Source: Streptomyces triculaminicus (GTDB lineage Bacteria > Actinomycetota > Actinomycetes > Streptomycetales > Streptomycetaceae). From it: 64,000 nt of DNA. Shown here piece by piece: positions 17,974 through 27,650 of this stretch. Location: the NCBI RefSeq assembly GCF_017349075.1, contig NZ_JAFMOF010000002.1:310001-374000 (forward strand), written 5' to 3'. Position 1 is the first letter of the stretch. Each line of letters begins with the position of its first letter. Below the pieces are notes generated by a model. It was given only the letters and a program-made list of their open reading frames with translations, made no database searches and was not told where the DNA came from. The position numbers and the translations under genes were made by a program.

Positions 17974-18867
17974 GTGACCAGCGACATCACGTTATTCGTC
18001 AACCCCACGGCCGGCCGGGGCCGCGGCGCCCGGGCGGCCGCGCCCGCCGCCCGCGTGCTGCGGGACGCCGGATTCCACGTCCGTACGGTCGTGGGCGCCG
18101 ACGGCCCGGACGCGCTGCGGCGCGCCCGCGAGGCCGTCGCGGGAGGCACCGGGGCGCTCATAGCCGTCGGCGGCGACGGCATGACCTCGCTGGCCCTGAA
18201 CGCCGTCGCCGGCACCCCCACCCCCCTCGGCGTGGTGGCCGTCGGCACCGGCAACGACTTCGCCCGCGCCGCCGGACTGCCCGTCCGCGACCCCGTCGCC
18301 GCCGCCACGGTGGTCGCCGCCTCCCTCAAGGGCGACGGCGGCCGGGCCGTCGACCTCGGCAGGGTCGGGGAGCGGTGGTTCGGCACCGTCCTCGCCTCCG
18401 GCTTCGACTCACGGGTCAACGACCGCGGCAACCGCATGCGCTTCCCCACCGGGCGACTGCGCTACGACGCGGCCCTGCTCGCCGAGCTGGCCGCGCTGCG
18501 CCCCATCCCCTACCGGCTGCGCCTCGACGACGGCCCCGAGCAGCACATCCGGGCCACCCTCGTCGCGGTCGGCAACGGACGCTCCTACGGCGGCGGCATG
18601 CGCATCTGCGCGGGCGCCCGCCTCGACGACGGCCTCTTCGACGTCACCGTCGTCGGCCCCTGCCGCCGCTCCACCCTGCTCACCGTCTTCCCGAAGGTCT
18701 ACCGCGGCACCCACCTGAGCCACCCCACGGTGACCACCCACCGGGCCGCGAAGGTGACCCTGGAGGCGGACGGCGTCACCGGCTACGCCGACGGGGAACC
18801 CCTCGGCCCGCTGCCGCTCACCGCCGAGACCGTGCCCGCCGCCGTGCGGCTCCTGGGAGCTCGATAA
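17974..18867 (+). CDS. Diacylglycerol/lipid kinase family protein
   Basis: Transfers the ATP gamma-phosphate to diacylglycerol or a related lipid at the inner face of the membrane. 297 residues with the DAGK catalytic core: FVNPTAGRGRGA, the nucleotide loop AVGGDGMTSLALNAV and GTGNDFARA, and the C-terminal YADGEPLGPLP of the lipid-binding domain. GTG start 33 nt after the tatC terminator. It lies 44 nt upstream of helY. Confidence 0.9.
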   Translation: MTSDITLFVNPTAGRGRGARAAAPAARVLRDAGFHVRTVVGADGPDALRRAREAVAGGTGALIAVGGDGMTSLALNAVAGTPTPLGVVAVGTGNDFARAAGLPVRDPVAAATVVAASLKGDGGRAVDLGRVGERWFGTVLASGFDSRVNDRGNRMRFPTGRLRYDAALLAELAALRPIPYRLRLDDGPEQHIRATLVAVGNGRSYGGGMRICAGARLDDGLFDVTVVGPCRRSTLLTVFPKVYRGTHLSHPTVTTHRAAKVTLEADGVTGYADGEPLGPLPLTAETVPAAVRLLGAR

Positions 18868-18911
18868 AGATCGGGTGGCTGTCGGAGGTCCCCGGTAGGC
18901 TCGTAGACAAG

Positions 18912-21737
18912 ATGACCGACGACATGTCCCCTGCTGAGCGCTACGCCCTGGCACGGCAGCGCGCCGCGGAGCAGGCCACCGCGCTCGCCCCCTTCCGCGA
19001 GATGTACGAATTCGAGCTTGACCCCTTCCAGATAGAGGCCTGCAAGGCCCTGGAAGCCGGGAAGGGAGTGCTGGTCGCGGCACCGACCGGCTCCGGAAAG
19101 ACCATCGTGGGCGAGTTCGCCGTCCACCTGGCCCTCACCCAGGGCCGCAAGTGCTTCTACACCACGCCGATCAAGGCCCTGTCCAACCAGAAGTACAACG
19201 ACCTGGTCCGGCGCTACGGCGCCGCCAAGGTCGGCCTCCTGACCGGCGACAACAGCGTCAACGCCGACGCCCCCGTGCTGGTGATGACCACCGAGGTCCT
19301 GCGCAACATGCTCTACGCGGGCTCGCAGGCGCTCATAGGCCTCGGCCACGTGGTCATGGACGAGGTGCACTACCTCTCCGACCGCTTCCGCGGCGCTGTC
19401 TGGGAAGAGGTGATCATCCACCTCCCCGAGTCGGTGACGCTGGTCTCCCTGTCGGCCACCGTCTCCAACGCCGAGGAGTTCGGCGACTGGCTGGACACCG
19501 TCCGCGGCGACACCGAGGTGATCGTCGCCGAGGAGCGCCCCGTCCCGCTGTGGCAGCACGTGCTGGCCGGCCGGCGGATGTACGACCTCTTCGAGGAGGA
19601 GACCGACCACGGCGGCCGCGGCGCCGCCCGCCGCGAGGTCAACCCCGACCTGCTGCGCATGGCCCGCATGGAGAACAGCCGCGTCTACAACCCCCGCGAG
19701 CGCCGCCGCGGCAAGATGGTGCGCGAGGCCGACCGCGAGCGCGAGCGCCGCCAGCGCAGCCGGATCTGGACCCCCGGCCGCCCCGAGGTCATCGAGCGCC
19801 TGGACGCCGAGGGCCTGCTGCCCGCCATCACCTTCATCTTCAGCCGCGCCGGCTGCGAGGCCGCCGTCCAGCAGTGCCTCTACGCCGGCCTGCGGCTCAA
19901 CGACGACGCGGCCCGCGCCCGGGTCCGCGAGATCGTCGAGGAGCGCTGCGCCCCCATCCCCGACGAGGACCTGCACGTCCTGGGCTACTTCGAATGGCTC
20001 GAGGGGCTCGAGCGGGGCATCGCCGCCCACCACGCGGGCATGCTGCCGACCTTCAAGGAGGTCGTCGAGGAGCTCTTCGTCAAGGGCCTGGTCAAGGCCG
20101 TCTTCGCCACCGAGACCCTGGCCCTGGGCATCAACATGCCCGCCCGCACCGTGGTCCTGGAGAAGCTCGTCAAGTGGAACGGCGAGCAGCACGCCGACAT
20201 CACCCCCGGCGAGTACACCCAGCTCACCGGCCGCGCCGGCCGCCGCGGCATCGACGTCGAGGGCCACGCGGTGGTCCTGTGGCAGCGCGCCATGGACCCC
20301 GCCGCGCTGGCCGGCCTGGCCGGCACGCGCACGTACCCGCTGCGCTCCAGCTTCAAGCCGTCGTACAACATGGCGGTCAACCTGGTCTCGCAGTTCGGCC
20401 GGCACCGCTCGCGCGAGCTGCTGGAGACCTCCTTCGCCCAGTTCCAGGCGGACAAGTCGGTCGTCGGCATCTCGCGTCAGGTGCAGAAGAACGAGGAGGG
20501 CCTCGCCGGGTACCGCGAGGCCATCGAGTGCCACCTCGGCGACTTCGAGGAGTACGCCCGCCTGCGCCGCGACCTGAAGGACCGTGAGACCGAGCTGGCC
20601 AAGCAGGGCGCGGTCCAGCGGCGGGCCGCCGCGTCCGCCGCGCTGGAGCGGCTCAAGCCGGGCGACGTCATCCACGTCCCCACCGGCAAGTACGCGGGCC
20701 TCGCGCTCGTGCTCGACCCGGGCGTGGCCCCCGCCCGCACCGACCGCCACCGCGGCTACGACCACCACGAGGGCCCGCGCCCGCTCGTCCTGACCGCCGA
20801 GCGGCAGGTCAAGCGGCTCGCCTCGATCGACTTCCCGGTGCCGGTCGAGCCGCTGGAGCGGATGCGCATCCCCAGGTCCTTCAACCCGCGCAGCCCGCAG
20901 TCCCGCCGCGACCTCGCCTCCGCGCTGCGCACCAAGGCCGGCCACCTCGACCCCGGCCGGCAGCGCAGGTCCCGCGGCGCGGCCGCCGACGACACCGAGA
21001 TCGCCCGGCTGCGCACCGCCCTCCGCGCGCACCCCTGCCACGGCTGCGACGAGCGCGAGGACCACGCCCGCTGGGCCGAGCGCTACCACCGCCTGCAGCG
21101 CGACACCCGGCAGCTCGAGCGGCGCATCGAGGGCCGGACGAACACCATCGCCCGGACCTTCGACCGCATCTGCGCGCTGCTGACCGAGCTGGGCTATCTC
21201 CACGGCGACGAGGTCACGGAGAACGGCCGCCGCCTGGCCCGGCTCTACGGCGAGCTGGACCTGCTGGCCTCCGAGTGCCTGCGCGACGGCGTCTGGGACG
21301 GCCTGAAGCCGGCCGAGCTCGCGGCGTGCGCCTCGGCGCTGGTCTACGAGGCCCGCGCCGCCGACGACGCGGCCCCGCCGAAGCTGCCCTCGGGCGCGGC
21401 GCAGGACGCCCTCGGCGAGATGGTCCGCATCTGGGGCCGGCTCGACGCCCTGGAGGAGCAGCACAAGATCAACCAGACGGAGGGCGTCGGCCAGCGCGAG
21501 CCGGACCTCGGCTTCGCCTGGCCCGCCTACCGCTGGGCCCTGGGCCACGGCCTGGACGAGGTGCTGCGGGAGATCGACATGCCGGCCGGCGACTTCGTGC
21601 GCTGGACGAAGCAGCTGATCGACGTCCTCGGCCAGATCGCGGCGGCGGCCCCGCCCGGCAGCCCGGTCGCGCGCAACGCGCGCAAGGCCGTCGAAGGACT
21701 GCTGCGCGGCGTCGTGGCGTACTCGTCGGTGGGCTGA
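18912..21737 (+). CDS. helY: Ski2-like DEAD/DEVH-box RNA helicase HelY
   Basis: A 941-residue ATP-dependent helicase of the Mtr4/Ski2 group, likely acting in RNA processing or decay. Motif I APTGSGKT, motif II DEVH, motif III SAT, and motif VI QLTGRAGRRGIDVEGHAVV are all present. The C-terminal third is a DSHCT-like helical region (about 780-930). Start chosen at ATG 18912 (MTDDMSPAERYALARQ). The open frame extends far upstream across the kinase gene, but that part has no coding character in this frame. Confidence 0.93.
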   Translation: MTDDMSPAERYALARQRAAEQATALAPFREMYEFELDPFQIEACKALEAGKGVLVAAPTGSGKTIVGEFAVHLALTQGRKCFYTTPIKALSNQKYNDLVRRYGAAKVGLLTGDNSVNADAPVLVMTTEVLRNMLYAGSQALIGLGHVVMDEVHYLSDRFRGAVWEEVIIHLPESVTLVSLSATVSNAEEFGDWLDTVRGDTEVIVAEERPVPLWQHVLAGRRMYDLFEEETDHGGRGAARREVNPDLLRMARMENSRVYNPRERRRGKMVREADRERERRQRSRIWTPGRPEVIERLDAEGLLPAITFIFSRAGCEAAVQQCLYAGLRLNDDAARARVREIVEERCAPIPDEDLHVLGYFEWLEGLERGIAAHHAGMLPTFKEVVEELFVKGLVKAVFATETLALGINMPARTVVLEKLVKWNGEQHADITPGEYTQLTGRAGRRGIDVEGHAVVLWQRAMDPAALAGLAGTRTYPLRSSFKPSYNMAVNLVSQFGRHRSRELLETSFAQFQADKSVVGISRQVQKNEEGLAGYREAIECHLGDFEEYARLRRDLKDRETELAKQGAVQRRAAASAALERLKPGDVIHVPTGKYAGLALVLDPGVAPARTDRHRGYDHHEGPRPLVLTAERQVKRLASIDFPVPVEPLERMRIPRSFNPRSPQSRRDLASALRTKAGHLDPGRQRRSRGAAADDTEIARLRTALRAHPCHGCDEREDHARWAERYHRLQRDTRQLERRIEGRTNTIARTFDRICALLTELGYLHGDEVTENGRRLARLYGELDLLASECLRDGVWDGLKPAELAACASALVYEARAADDAAPPKLPSGAAQDALGEMVRIWGRLDALEEQHKINQTEGVGQREPDLGFAWPAYRWALGHGLDEVLREIDMPAGDFVRWTKQLIDVLGQIAAAAPPGSPVARNARKAVEGLLRGVVAYSSVG

Positions 21738-21743
21738 TCCCCC

Positions 21744-21779
21744 CCCGGGACGGGCCGGTTCCCACCGGCCCGTCCCGGG
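21744..21779. terminator. Bidirectional terminator between helY and lysR
   Basis: Perfect 15-bp inverted repeat (21744-21758 with 21765-21779), 6-nt loop TTCCCA, between the convergent ends of helY (21737) and the LysR-type gene (21782). Serves both directions. Confidence 0.85.
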
Positions 21780-21781
21780 TC

Positions 21782-22723
21782 CTACGCGTCCGCCGGGCGC
21801 GAGCGCGTCAGTCCCAGCAGGTCACGCGCCGGCCCCACCGGCCGGTGGCCCGTCGGCCACACCGCCCGCAGCGCACGCCGCAGGGGGACGTCCGCCACCG
21901 GGATCTCCACCAGGCGCCGCCCTGCCAGCTCCTCGCCGATCGCGAGTTCGCTGATGACCGAGGGGCCCGCCCCGCTGACCACCGCGGCCTTCGCCGCCGT
22001 CGTCGAGGCCAGTTCCAGCAGCGGCTCGGCCGCCGCGAGCCCGCCGTGCGCGGCCAGCGCCGCGTCCAGGACCTGGCGCGTCCCCGACCCCCGCTCCCGC
22101 AGGATCAGGGGCGTCGCCGCCAGCTCTCCCGCGCTCAGCGGCGCCCGGCGGCGCGCCCAGGGGTGCTGCGGGGCGGTGACCACGACGAGCCGGTCGTGGC
22201 CGATCACCGTGCCGTCCAGGCCGGGCGGCACGTCCAGCCCCTCGACGAACCCGAGGTCCGCCTCCCCGGCGAGCAGCCGCGCGGCGACGGCGGTGGAGTT
22301 GCCGGCGAGCAGCGAGACGGCCGTGTCCGGCCGCTGCGTGCGCAGCGCGACCAGCCATCCCGGCAGCAGGTACTCGGCGATGGTCATGCTGGCGGCGACC
22401 CGCAGGCGCGCGTCGCGCCGCCCCCGCAGCGCCTGCGCGCCCGCGTCGAAGGCCTCGGCCGCCTCCACGATCCGCCGCGCCCAGTCCGTGACGAGCACGC
22501 CGGCGTCCGTCAGCCGCGAACCGCGCGGCGAGCGCTCCACCAGCGCGACCCCGAGCTGACGCTCCATGCCGCGCAGCCGGCCGCTCGCGGCGGGCTGGGT
22601 GATCCCCAGCTCCTTCGCCGCCCGCCCCAGGCTGCCCAGCCGGGCCACGGCGAGCAGCAGCTCGAGCGCCCCGAGGTCGGGCACCCGGTGCGCCAGCGGC
22701 ACCCGGAACGGCTCCTGAGTCAT
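21782..22723 (-). CDS. LysR-family transcriptional regulator
   Basis: 313 residues. The N-terminal HTH (LELLLAVARLGSLGRAAKELGITQPAASGRL) is clear, with a type 2 periplasmic fold effector domain behind it resembling CysL/CbbR-type regulators. It is divergent from the TDT transporter across 70 nt containing an ATGT-N10-ACAT site, so it most likely controls that gene in response to a small anion. Confidence 0.92.
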   Translation of the reverse strand: MTQEPFRVPLAHRVPDLGALELLLAVARLGSLGRAAKELGITQPAASGRLRGMERQLGVALVERSPRGSRLTDAGVLVTDWARRIVEAAEAFDAGAQALRGRRDARLRVAASMTIAEYLLPGWLVALRTQRPDTAVSLLAGNSTAVAARLLAGEADLGFVEGLDVPPGLDGTVIGHDRLVVVTAPQHPWARRRAPLSAGELAATPLILRERGSGTRQVLDAALAAHGGLAAAEPLLELASTTAAKAAVVSGAGPSVISELAIGEELAGRRLVEIPVADVPLRRALRAVWPTGHRPVGPARDLLGLTRSRPADA

Positions 22724-22734
22724 CAGTCCAGCTT

Positions 22735-22752
22735 ATGTCCTCATAGCCACAT
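22735..22752. promoter_or_regulatory. LysR-type operator candidate
   Basis: ATGT (22735-22738) and ACAT (22749-22752) form a dyad around 10 nt in the lysR-TDT intergenic gap; this conforms to the loose T-N11-A rule for LysR sites. A shorter TATG/CATA dyad is nested with it. Confidence 0.4.
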
Positions 22753-22793
22753 CGTCCCTGGTGAGGGCCTCGCCCCGGGGAGAGGGTGGAACC

Positions 22794-23918
22794 ATGAGCA
22801 CGCACAGCCACCCCACACCCCTGCGCCACCTCGGCCCCAACTGGTACGCCACCGTCATGGGCACCGCCATCGTCGCGTCCGCCGGGGCCGCCCTGCCCGT
22901 CCACGCGCCGGGCCTGCGCGGGGCGTACGAGGCGGTGTGGGCGCTGGCCGTGCTGCTCCTGCTCACCCTCCTCGCCGCCCGCGCCGCCCACTGGGGCCGC
23001 CACCCCGACCAGGCCCGGCGGCACCTCGGCGACCCGGCCGTCGCGCCCTTCTACGGCTGCCTGGCGATGGCCGTGCTCGCCGTCGGCGGGTCCACGCTCT
23101 CCGTGGGTTCCGGGGTCGTCGGCGAGCGCGCGGCCGTGGCCGCCGACGCCGTGCTGTGGGTGGCCGGCACCGGCATCGGGCTCGCCGCGGCGGCGGCCAT
23201 CCCGTATCTGATGGTCACCCGCCACCGGATAGCGCCGGGCGACGCCTCCCCCGTATGGCTGCTGCCCGTCGTCGCGCCGATGGTCTCCGCCGCGCTCGGC
23301 CCCGCGCTCGTGCCGCACCTGCCGGCCGGGCAGTGGCGGGAGGCGATGCTCCTGGGGTGCTACGCGCTGTTCGGCGCGAGCCTGCTGGCGACGCTCGTCA
23401 TCCTGCCCGCCGTCGTCGCGCGCCTGATCCACCACGGGCCGCTGCCGCTCGCGCTGACCCCCACGCTCTTCCTCGTCCTCGGCCCGCTGGGCCAGTCCAC
23501 GACGGCCGTGGGCAACCTCGCCGACGTCGCACCGGGAGCGGTCGCGGCCCCCTACGCCGACGCCCTGGCCGGCTTCGCGGTCCTCTACGGCGTGCCCGTC
23601 ATGGGCTTCGCCCTGCTGTGGCTGGTCCTGGCGGCGGCCATGACCCTCCGTGCCGTCCGCGGCGGCATGGGCTTCGCGATGACCTGGTGGGCCTTCACCT
23701 TCCCCGTCGGCACCTGCGTCACGGGCGCCGCCGGCCTCGCCCGGCACACCGGGCTGACCGCCCTGACCTGGGTGGCGGTCGGGCTGTACGCCCTGCTGGT
23801 GACGGCGTGGGCCCTCGCGGCGGCCCGCACGGCGGCCGGGCTGGTCAGCGGCCGGCTGCTCGCAGCGCCGCGCCCAGCACCGCCGGCGCCCGCACGAGCG
23901 ATGGCCCGTACCACGTGA
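22794..23918 (+). CDS. TDT-family (TehA/Mae1-like) transporter
   Basis: 374 residues and about 10 predicted transmembrane helices. HLGPNWYATVMGTAIVASAG at the start is characteristic of the tellurite-resistance/dicarboxylate transporter family, whose members include SLAC1-type anion channels, Mae1 malate carriers and Ssu1 sulfite exporters. ATG at 22794 after GAGAGGGTGG. Its 3' end overlaps the convergent metal-receptor gene by 74 nt. The paired LysR regulator suggests inducible anion export. Confidence 0.85.
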   Translation: MSTHSHPTPLRHLGPNWYATVMGTAIVASAGAALPVHAPGLRGAYEAVWALAVLLLLTLLAARAAHWGRHPDQARRHLGDPAVAPFYGCLAMAVLAVGGSTLSVGSGVVGERAAVAADAVLWVAGTGIGLAAAAAIPYLMVTRHRIAPGDASPVWLLPVVAPMVSAALGPALVPHLPAGQWREAMLLGCYALFGASLLATLVILPAVVARLIHHGPLPLALTPTLFLVLGPLGQSTTAVGNLADVAPGAVAAPYADALAGFAVLYGVPVMGFALLWLVLAAAMTLRAVRGGMGFAMTWWAFTFPVGTCVTGAAGLARHTGLTALTWVAVGLYALLVTAWALAAARTAAGLVSGRLLAAPRPAPPAPARAMARTT

Positions 23919-24615
23919 GATGACGCCCGCTGACGAGCGCGGACGGCAGGCCGGGGAAGGACTCCGGCCCGTCGTCCGCGCCGAAGCGGTAGGGCTCGTC
24001 GGGCAGCACGACCAGCTCGGCGCCGCAGGAGTTGAGCTCCTCGAGCGGGATGCGCGGGTAGCGCTCGCCGTGCCCGGCGTGGACGTTGGCCACCCCGAGG
24101 CGGGCGAGGACGTCGCCGGCGAAGGTGTCCCGGCCCAGCACCATCCAGGGCCTGCGCCACACGGGCACGACGGCCCGCGTCAGGGGCCCCTCCGCCCGTA
24201 CGTCGCGCCACGCGTCGCGCGCGTCGTCGAGCCAGCCGGGACGGGCCAGCCGGCAGCCGCGCACCAGGACGCGCTCCAGCTCGGCGAACGCCTGCTCGAG
24301 CGTGCGGACTTCGGTGACCAGGACGTTCAGCCCGGCCGCCCGCAGGGCGCCGAGGTCGGGGGCGCGGTTCTCCTCCTCGTTGGCGACGACGAGGTCGGGG
24401 GCCAGGGCCACGATCCGTGCCACGTCGGGGTTCTTGGTGCCCCTGACGCGGACGACGTCGAGGTCCGCGGGGTGTTCGCACCAGTCGGTGGCCCCGACCA
24501 GCAGCTCCGGCGCCGTGGCGGCCACGGCCTCGGTCAGCGAGGGGACCAGGGAGACGACGCGGCGTACGGCGGGGCGAACCCTGGACGCGGGAGACGTCGG
24601 GGTCGTGGGGGTCAC
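23845..24615 (-). CDS. Helical-backbone metal receptor-like protein (TroA/BtuF superfamily)
   Basis: 256 residues. RRVVSLVPSLTEAVAAT and LAPDLVVANEEENRAPDLGAL match the class III substrate-binding fold used for cobalamin and siderophores. There is no signal peptide or lipobox and no transporter beside it, so it may act inside the cell or be an orphan. A C-terminal WYGPSLVRAPAVLGAAL helix is typical. Convergent and overlapping with the TDT gene; the following ABC operon is read in the same direction, 22 nt upstream. Confidence 0.8.
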   Translation of the reverse strand: MTPTTPTSPASRVRPAVRRVVSLVPSLTEAVAATAPELLVGATDWCEHPADLDVVRVRGTKNPDVARIVALAPDLVVANEEENRAPDLGALRAAGLNVLVTEVRTLEQAFAELERVLVRGCRLARPGWLDDARDAWRDVRAEGPLTRAVVPVWRRPWMVLGRDTFAGDVLARLGVANVHAGHGERYPRIPLEELNSCGAELVVLPDEPYRFGADDGPESFPGLPSALVSGRHLTWYGPSLVRAPAVLGAALRAAGR

Positions 24616-24637
24616 CGCCCCACCGTACGCCTGTTCG

Positions 24638-26449
24638 TCAGTTGCCGGCAGGCGCCATCCTGTCGGCGTAGCCCGGGTGGGCGTCGAGCCAGCGGCGGGC
24701 GGACTCCTTCTCCTTGCCCTTGCCGCCGCTCTGGATCTCCGCCTCGAGCGAGGAGAGGTCCTTCTCGGTCATACGGAAGCTCTTCATCCACTCCGCGACG
24801 CGCGGGAAGTCCTGGGCGAAGTCCTTCTTGCCCACCGCGTGGATCTCCTCGCCCTTGCCCCAGGCGCCCTTGGGGTCCTTGAGCTTCTTCAGGTCGTGGG
24901 TGCCGTACGCCCAGTGCGGCGACCAGAGCGTGGTGACGATGGGTTCCTTCTTCTTGATGGCCCGGTCGAGGTCGGCGAGCATCGCGGAGGTGGAGGACGA
25001 GACGACCTTGTACTCGCCGTCCAGGCCGTACTCCTTGAGCACCGTGTCGTTGAGCCGGGCCATCATGCCGGCACTGGCCTCGATACCGGTGATCTTTCCG
25101 CCGAACAGCGCGCCCTTGCCCTTGAGGTCCGCCAGGGAGTCGACGCCCTTGACGTAGGAGGGCACGGACAGCTCCAGCGAGGTGGGGCCGTACCAGGAGC
25201 CGAGGTCGGCGAGCTTGTCGCCGTAGCGGTCCATGTACTGCTTGTGGGTCGTGGGCAGCCAGGCGTCGAACTGCAGGTCCATCTGGCCCTGCGCGAGGGC
25301 GGTGTAGAGCGGTCCCGGGTCGAGCTGCTGGACGGTCGGCTTGTAGCCGCGGTCCTCGAGGACGTTCTGCCAGAGGTAGGTGGAGGCGACCGCCTCGTCC
25401 CAGGGGAAGTACCCGAGCTTGATGCTCTTGCCCTGGCCGACGTTCTGGCCGGCGGCCATGCTCTGCCGGCCGTCGTCGCCGCCGACCAGGCGCAGGCCGC
25501 CGCCGATGAGTGCGAGGACGACGATGCCGACGGTGGCCACCGCCGTGCCGGGACGGTAGCGCAGGAACGCGGGGGTGGCCCGGCGCGCCGAGGCGGCGGC
25601 CTTGGCCGAGGCCCGGCGGCCGAGCGGGGAGACCCGCCGGCCGAGCGCGCCGGTGATGCGGTCGAGGTACATGGCGAGGACGACGACCGCGAGGCCGCTC
25701 TCGACGCCGCCGCCGATGTCGACCTTGGTGACGGCGGAGTACACGGCCTCGCCGAGACCGCCGGCGCCGGCCATGCCGGCGATGACGACCATGGACAGCG
25801 CCAGCATGATCACCTGGTTGACGCCCGCCATGATGGTGGGCAGGGCCAGCGGGAGCTGGACGCGCACGAGGGTGTCGCGCGGGGTGGTGCCGAAGGCCCG
25901 GGCGGCCTCGACGAGTTCGCCGTCGACCTGGCGGATGCCGAGCTCGGTCATCCGTACGCCCGGGGGCATCGAGAAGACGATGGTGGCGATCAGGCCGGGG
26001 ATGGGCCCGATGGAGAAGAACATCACGCCCGGGATCAGGTAGACGAAGGCGGGCATCGTCTGCATGACGTCCAGTACGGGCCGCAGCACCCCGCTCACCC
26101 GGCGGGAGCGTGCCGCCCAGATGCCGAGGGGGACGGCCACGAGCAGGGTGATGAGGCTGGCGACGAGGACGAGCGAGAGCGTCGCCGTCGCCTCGTCCCA
26201 CAGCCCGAAGGAGTCGATCAGCGCGAGCCCGGCGAAGGCGAGCACGCCGGCGGCCAGCCCGCGCAGCCACCAGGCGAGGACGGCGAGGATGCCGGCGACG
26301 ATCAGCGCGTCGGGCGCGCCGATGACGGCGTCGACGCCCTCGTACAGGCCGGTCAGCACGGTGTTGACGGCGTCGAAGAGCCAGGCGAGGTGCGTCTGCA
26401 GCCAGCCGACGGAGCTCTCCGCCCAGCCGCCGAGGTCGATGCTAGGCAC
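24638..26449 (-). CDS. Glycine-betaine-type ABC permease fused to its substrate-binding domain
   Basis: 603 residues combining two usual subunits. Residues about 1-290 are an OpuA/ProW-type permease with the EAA-like loop VEAARAFGTTPRDTLVRVQLPLALPTI. About residue 315 onward is an OpuAC-type binding domain beginning IKLGYFPWDEAVASTYLWQNVLE, with aromatic residues for a quaternary amine. It is held at the outer face by an extra helix (AVATVGIVVLALIGGG). It overlaps the ATPase stop by 8 nt, so translation is probably coupled. Likely osmoprotectant uptake. Confidence 0.92.
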   Translation of the reverse strand: MPSIDLGGWAESSVGWLQTHLAWLFDAVNTVLTGLYEGVDAVIGAPDALIVAGILAVLAWWLRGLAAGVLAFAGLALIDSFGLWDEATATLSLVLVASLITLLVAVPLGIWAARSRRVSGVLRPVLDVMQTMPAFVYLIPGVMFFSIGPIPGLIATIVFSMPPGVRMTELGIRQVDGELVEAARAFGTTPRDTLVRVQLPLALPTIMAGVNQVIMLALSMVVIAGMAGAGGLGEAVYSAVTKVDIGGGVESGLAVVVLAMYLDRITGALGRRVSPLGRRASAKAAASARRATPAFLRYRPGTAVATVGIVVLALIGGGLRLVGGDDGRQSMAAGQNVGQGKSIKLGYFPWDEAVASTYLWQNVLEDRGYKPTVQQLDPGPLYTALAQGQMDLQFDAWLPTTHKQYMDRYGDKLADLGSWYGPTSLELSVPSYVKGVDSLADLKGKGALFGGKITGIEASAGMMARLNDTVLKEYGLDGEYKVVSSSTSAMLADLDRAIKKKEPIVTTLWSPHWAYGTHDLKKLKDPKGAWGKGEEIHAVGKKDFAQDFPRVAEWMKSFRMTEKDLSSLEAEIQSGGKGKEKESARRWLDAHPGYADRMAPAGN

Positions 26450-27491
26450 GGGCGGTCACCTCCTCGGTGGTGGTGCGGGGTTGTTCGCCCAGCGCGGCCA
26501 GCAGACCCTCGCGGGTGACGACGCCGGCCGGCTCACCGTCCTCGCCGGTGACGGCGACGGGGGAGCCGCTGCGGGAGAGGGGCGCGAAGAGCTCGGCCAC
26601 GGGCGTGTCGGCGTCGACGCTGGTGGCGGTGGCCGGGACGGCGGCGGACGACTCGTCCATGATCGAACCGGCGGTGAGCACGCGGGAGCGGTCGACGTCC
26701 TGGATGAAGGAGGCGACGTAGTCGTCGGCGGGCCGCACGAGGATGTCCTCGGCGGTGCCGTTCTGCACGATCCGGCCGTCGCGCATGACGGCGATGCGGT
26801 CGCCCAGGCGCATGGCCTCGTTGAGGTCGTGGGTGATGAAGACGATGGTCTTCTTCAGCCGCTTCTGCAGGTCCAGCAGCTGGTCCTGCATGTCGCGCCG
26901 GATCAGCGGGTCCAGCGCGCTGAAGGACTCGTCCATCAGCAGCAGGTCGGCGTCGGTGGCCAGCGCGCGGGCGAGGCCGACGCGCTGCTGCATGCCGCCG
27001 GAGAGCTCGTCCGGCCAGGAGGTCTCCCAGCCGGCCAGGCCGGCCAGCTCCAGGGCCTCGGCCGCGCGCTCCTCGCGCTCGCGGCGCGGGACGCCGCGGA
27101 CCTCGAGCCCGTAGGCGGCGTTCTCCAGCACGCTGCGGTGCGGGAAGAGGGCGAAGTGCTGGAAGACCATGCTGATGTTGCTCGAGCGCACCTCGCGCAG
27201 CTCGCGCGGGGACAGCGCGGTCAGATCGCGGCCGTCGTAGAGGACGCTGCCGGAGGTCGGCTCCAGCAGTCCGTTGAGCATGCGCAGCAGCGTGGACTTT
27301 CCGGAACCGGAGAGCCCCATCACCACGAAGATCTGGCCGGCCTCGACCTCGAACGACGCGTCGATCACCGCCGCGGTGGTGCCGTCGGCGCGCAGCTCGT
27401 CGCGGCTCGCGCCGTCCTCGAGCCGTCGGACGGCGGCTTCGGGTCGTCTGCCGAACACCTTGTACAGGTGCTCGGCCTTCAGCCTGGACAC
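26442..27491 (-). CDS. Glycine-betaine-type ABC transporter ATPase (OpuAA/ProV-like)
   Basis: 349 residues. Walker A GLSGSGKST, Q-loop MVFQHFALFPH, signature LSGGMQQR, Walker B LLLMDESFSALDP, and C-terminal tandem CBS domains (about 270-340) that sense ionic strength in OpuA. It begins MSRLKAEHLYKVFG at a GTG with GAGAGG upstream. First gene of the importer operon; divergent from the exonuclease gene across 159 nt. Confidence 0.93.
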   Translation of the reverse strand: MSRLKAEHLYKVFGRRPEAAVRRLEDGASRDELRADGTTAAVIDASFEVEAGQIFVVMGLSGSGKSTLLRMLNGLLEPTSGSVLYDGRDLTALSPRELREVRSSNISMVFQHFALFPHRSVLENAAYGLEVRGVPRREREERAAEALELAGLAGWETSWPDELSGGMQQRVGLARALATDADLLLMDESFSALDPLIRRDMQDQLLDLQKRLKKTIVFITHDLNEAMRLGDRIAVMRDGRIVQNGTAEDILVRPADDYVASFIQDVDRSRVLTAGSIMDESSAAVPATATSVDADTPVAELFAPLSRSGSPVAVTGEDGEPAGVVTREGLLAALGEQPRTTTEEVTARA

Positions 27492-27650
27492 ATAGACCTC
27501 TCGGGTTGAACTCGTTCCGGCCCGCCTCCCCCCAACCGGGCCGGGCCACTCCGGGCTCGCGCCTGCCCCGGGCCATTAAGGGCAAACCGAACAGTGATCC
27601 GCTTCACATCCCGGTGGGGCGCTGTCGGTGGTGTGCGGCATGATCGAGCC

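Noticed and set aside
17964..18911. N-terminal extension of HelY through the lipid-kinase gene
   Set aside because: The extension is in another frame of a well-recognised kinase gene and is Arg/Pro-rich noise; the helicase family begins near 18912.
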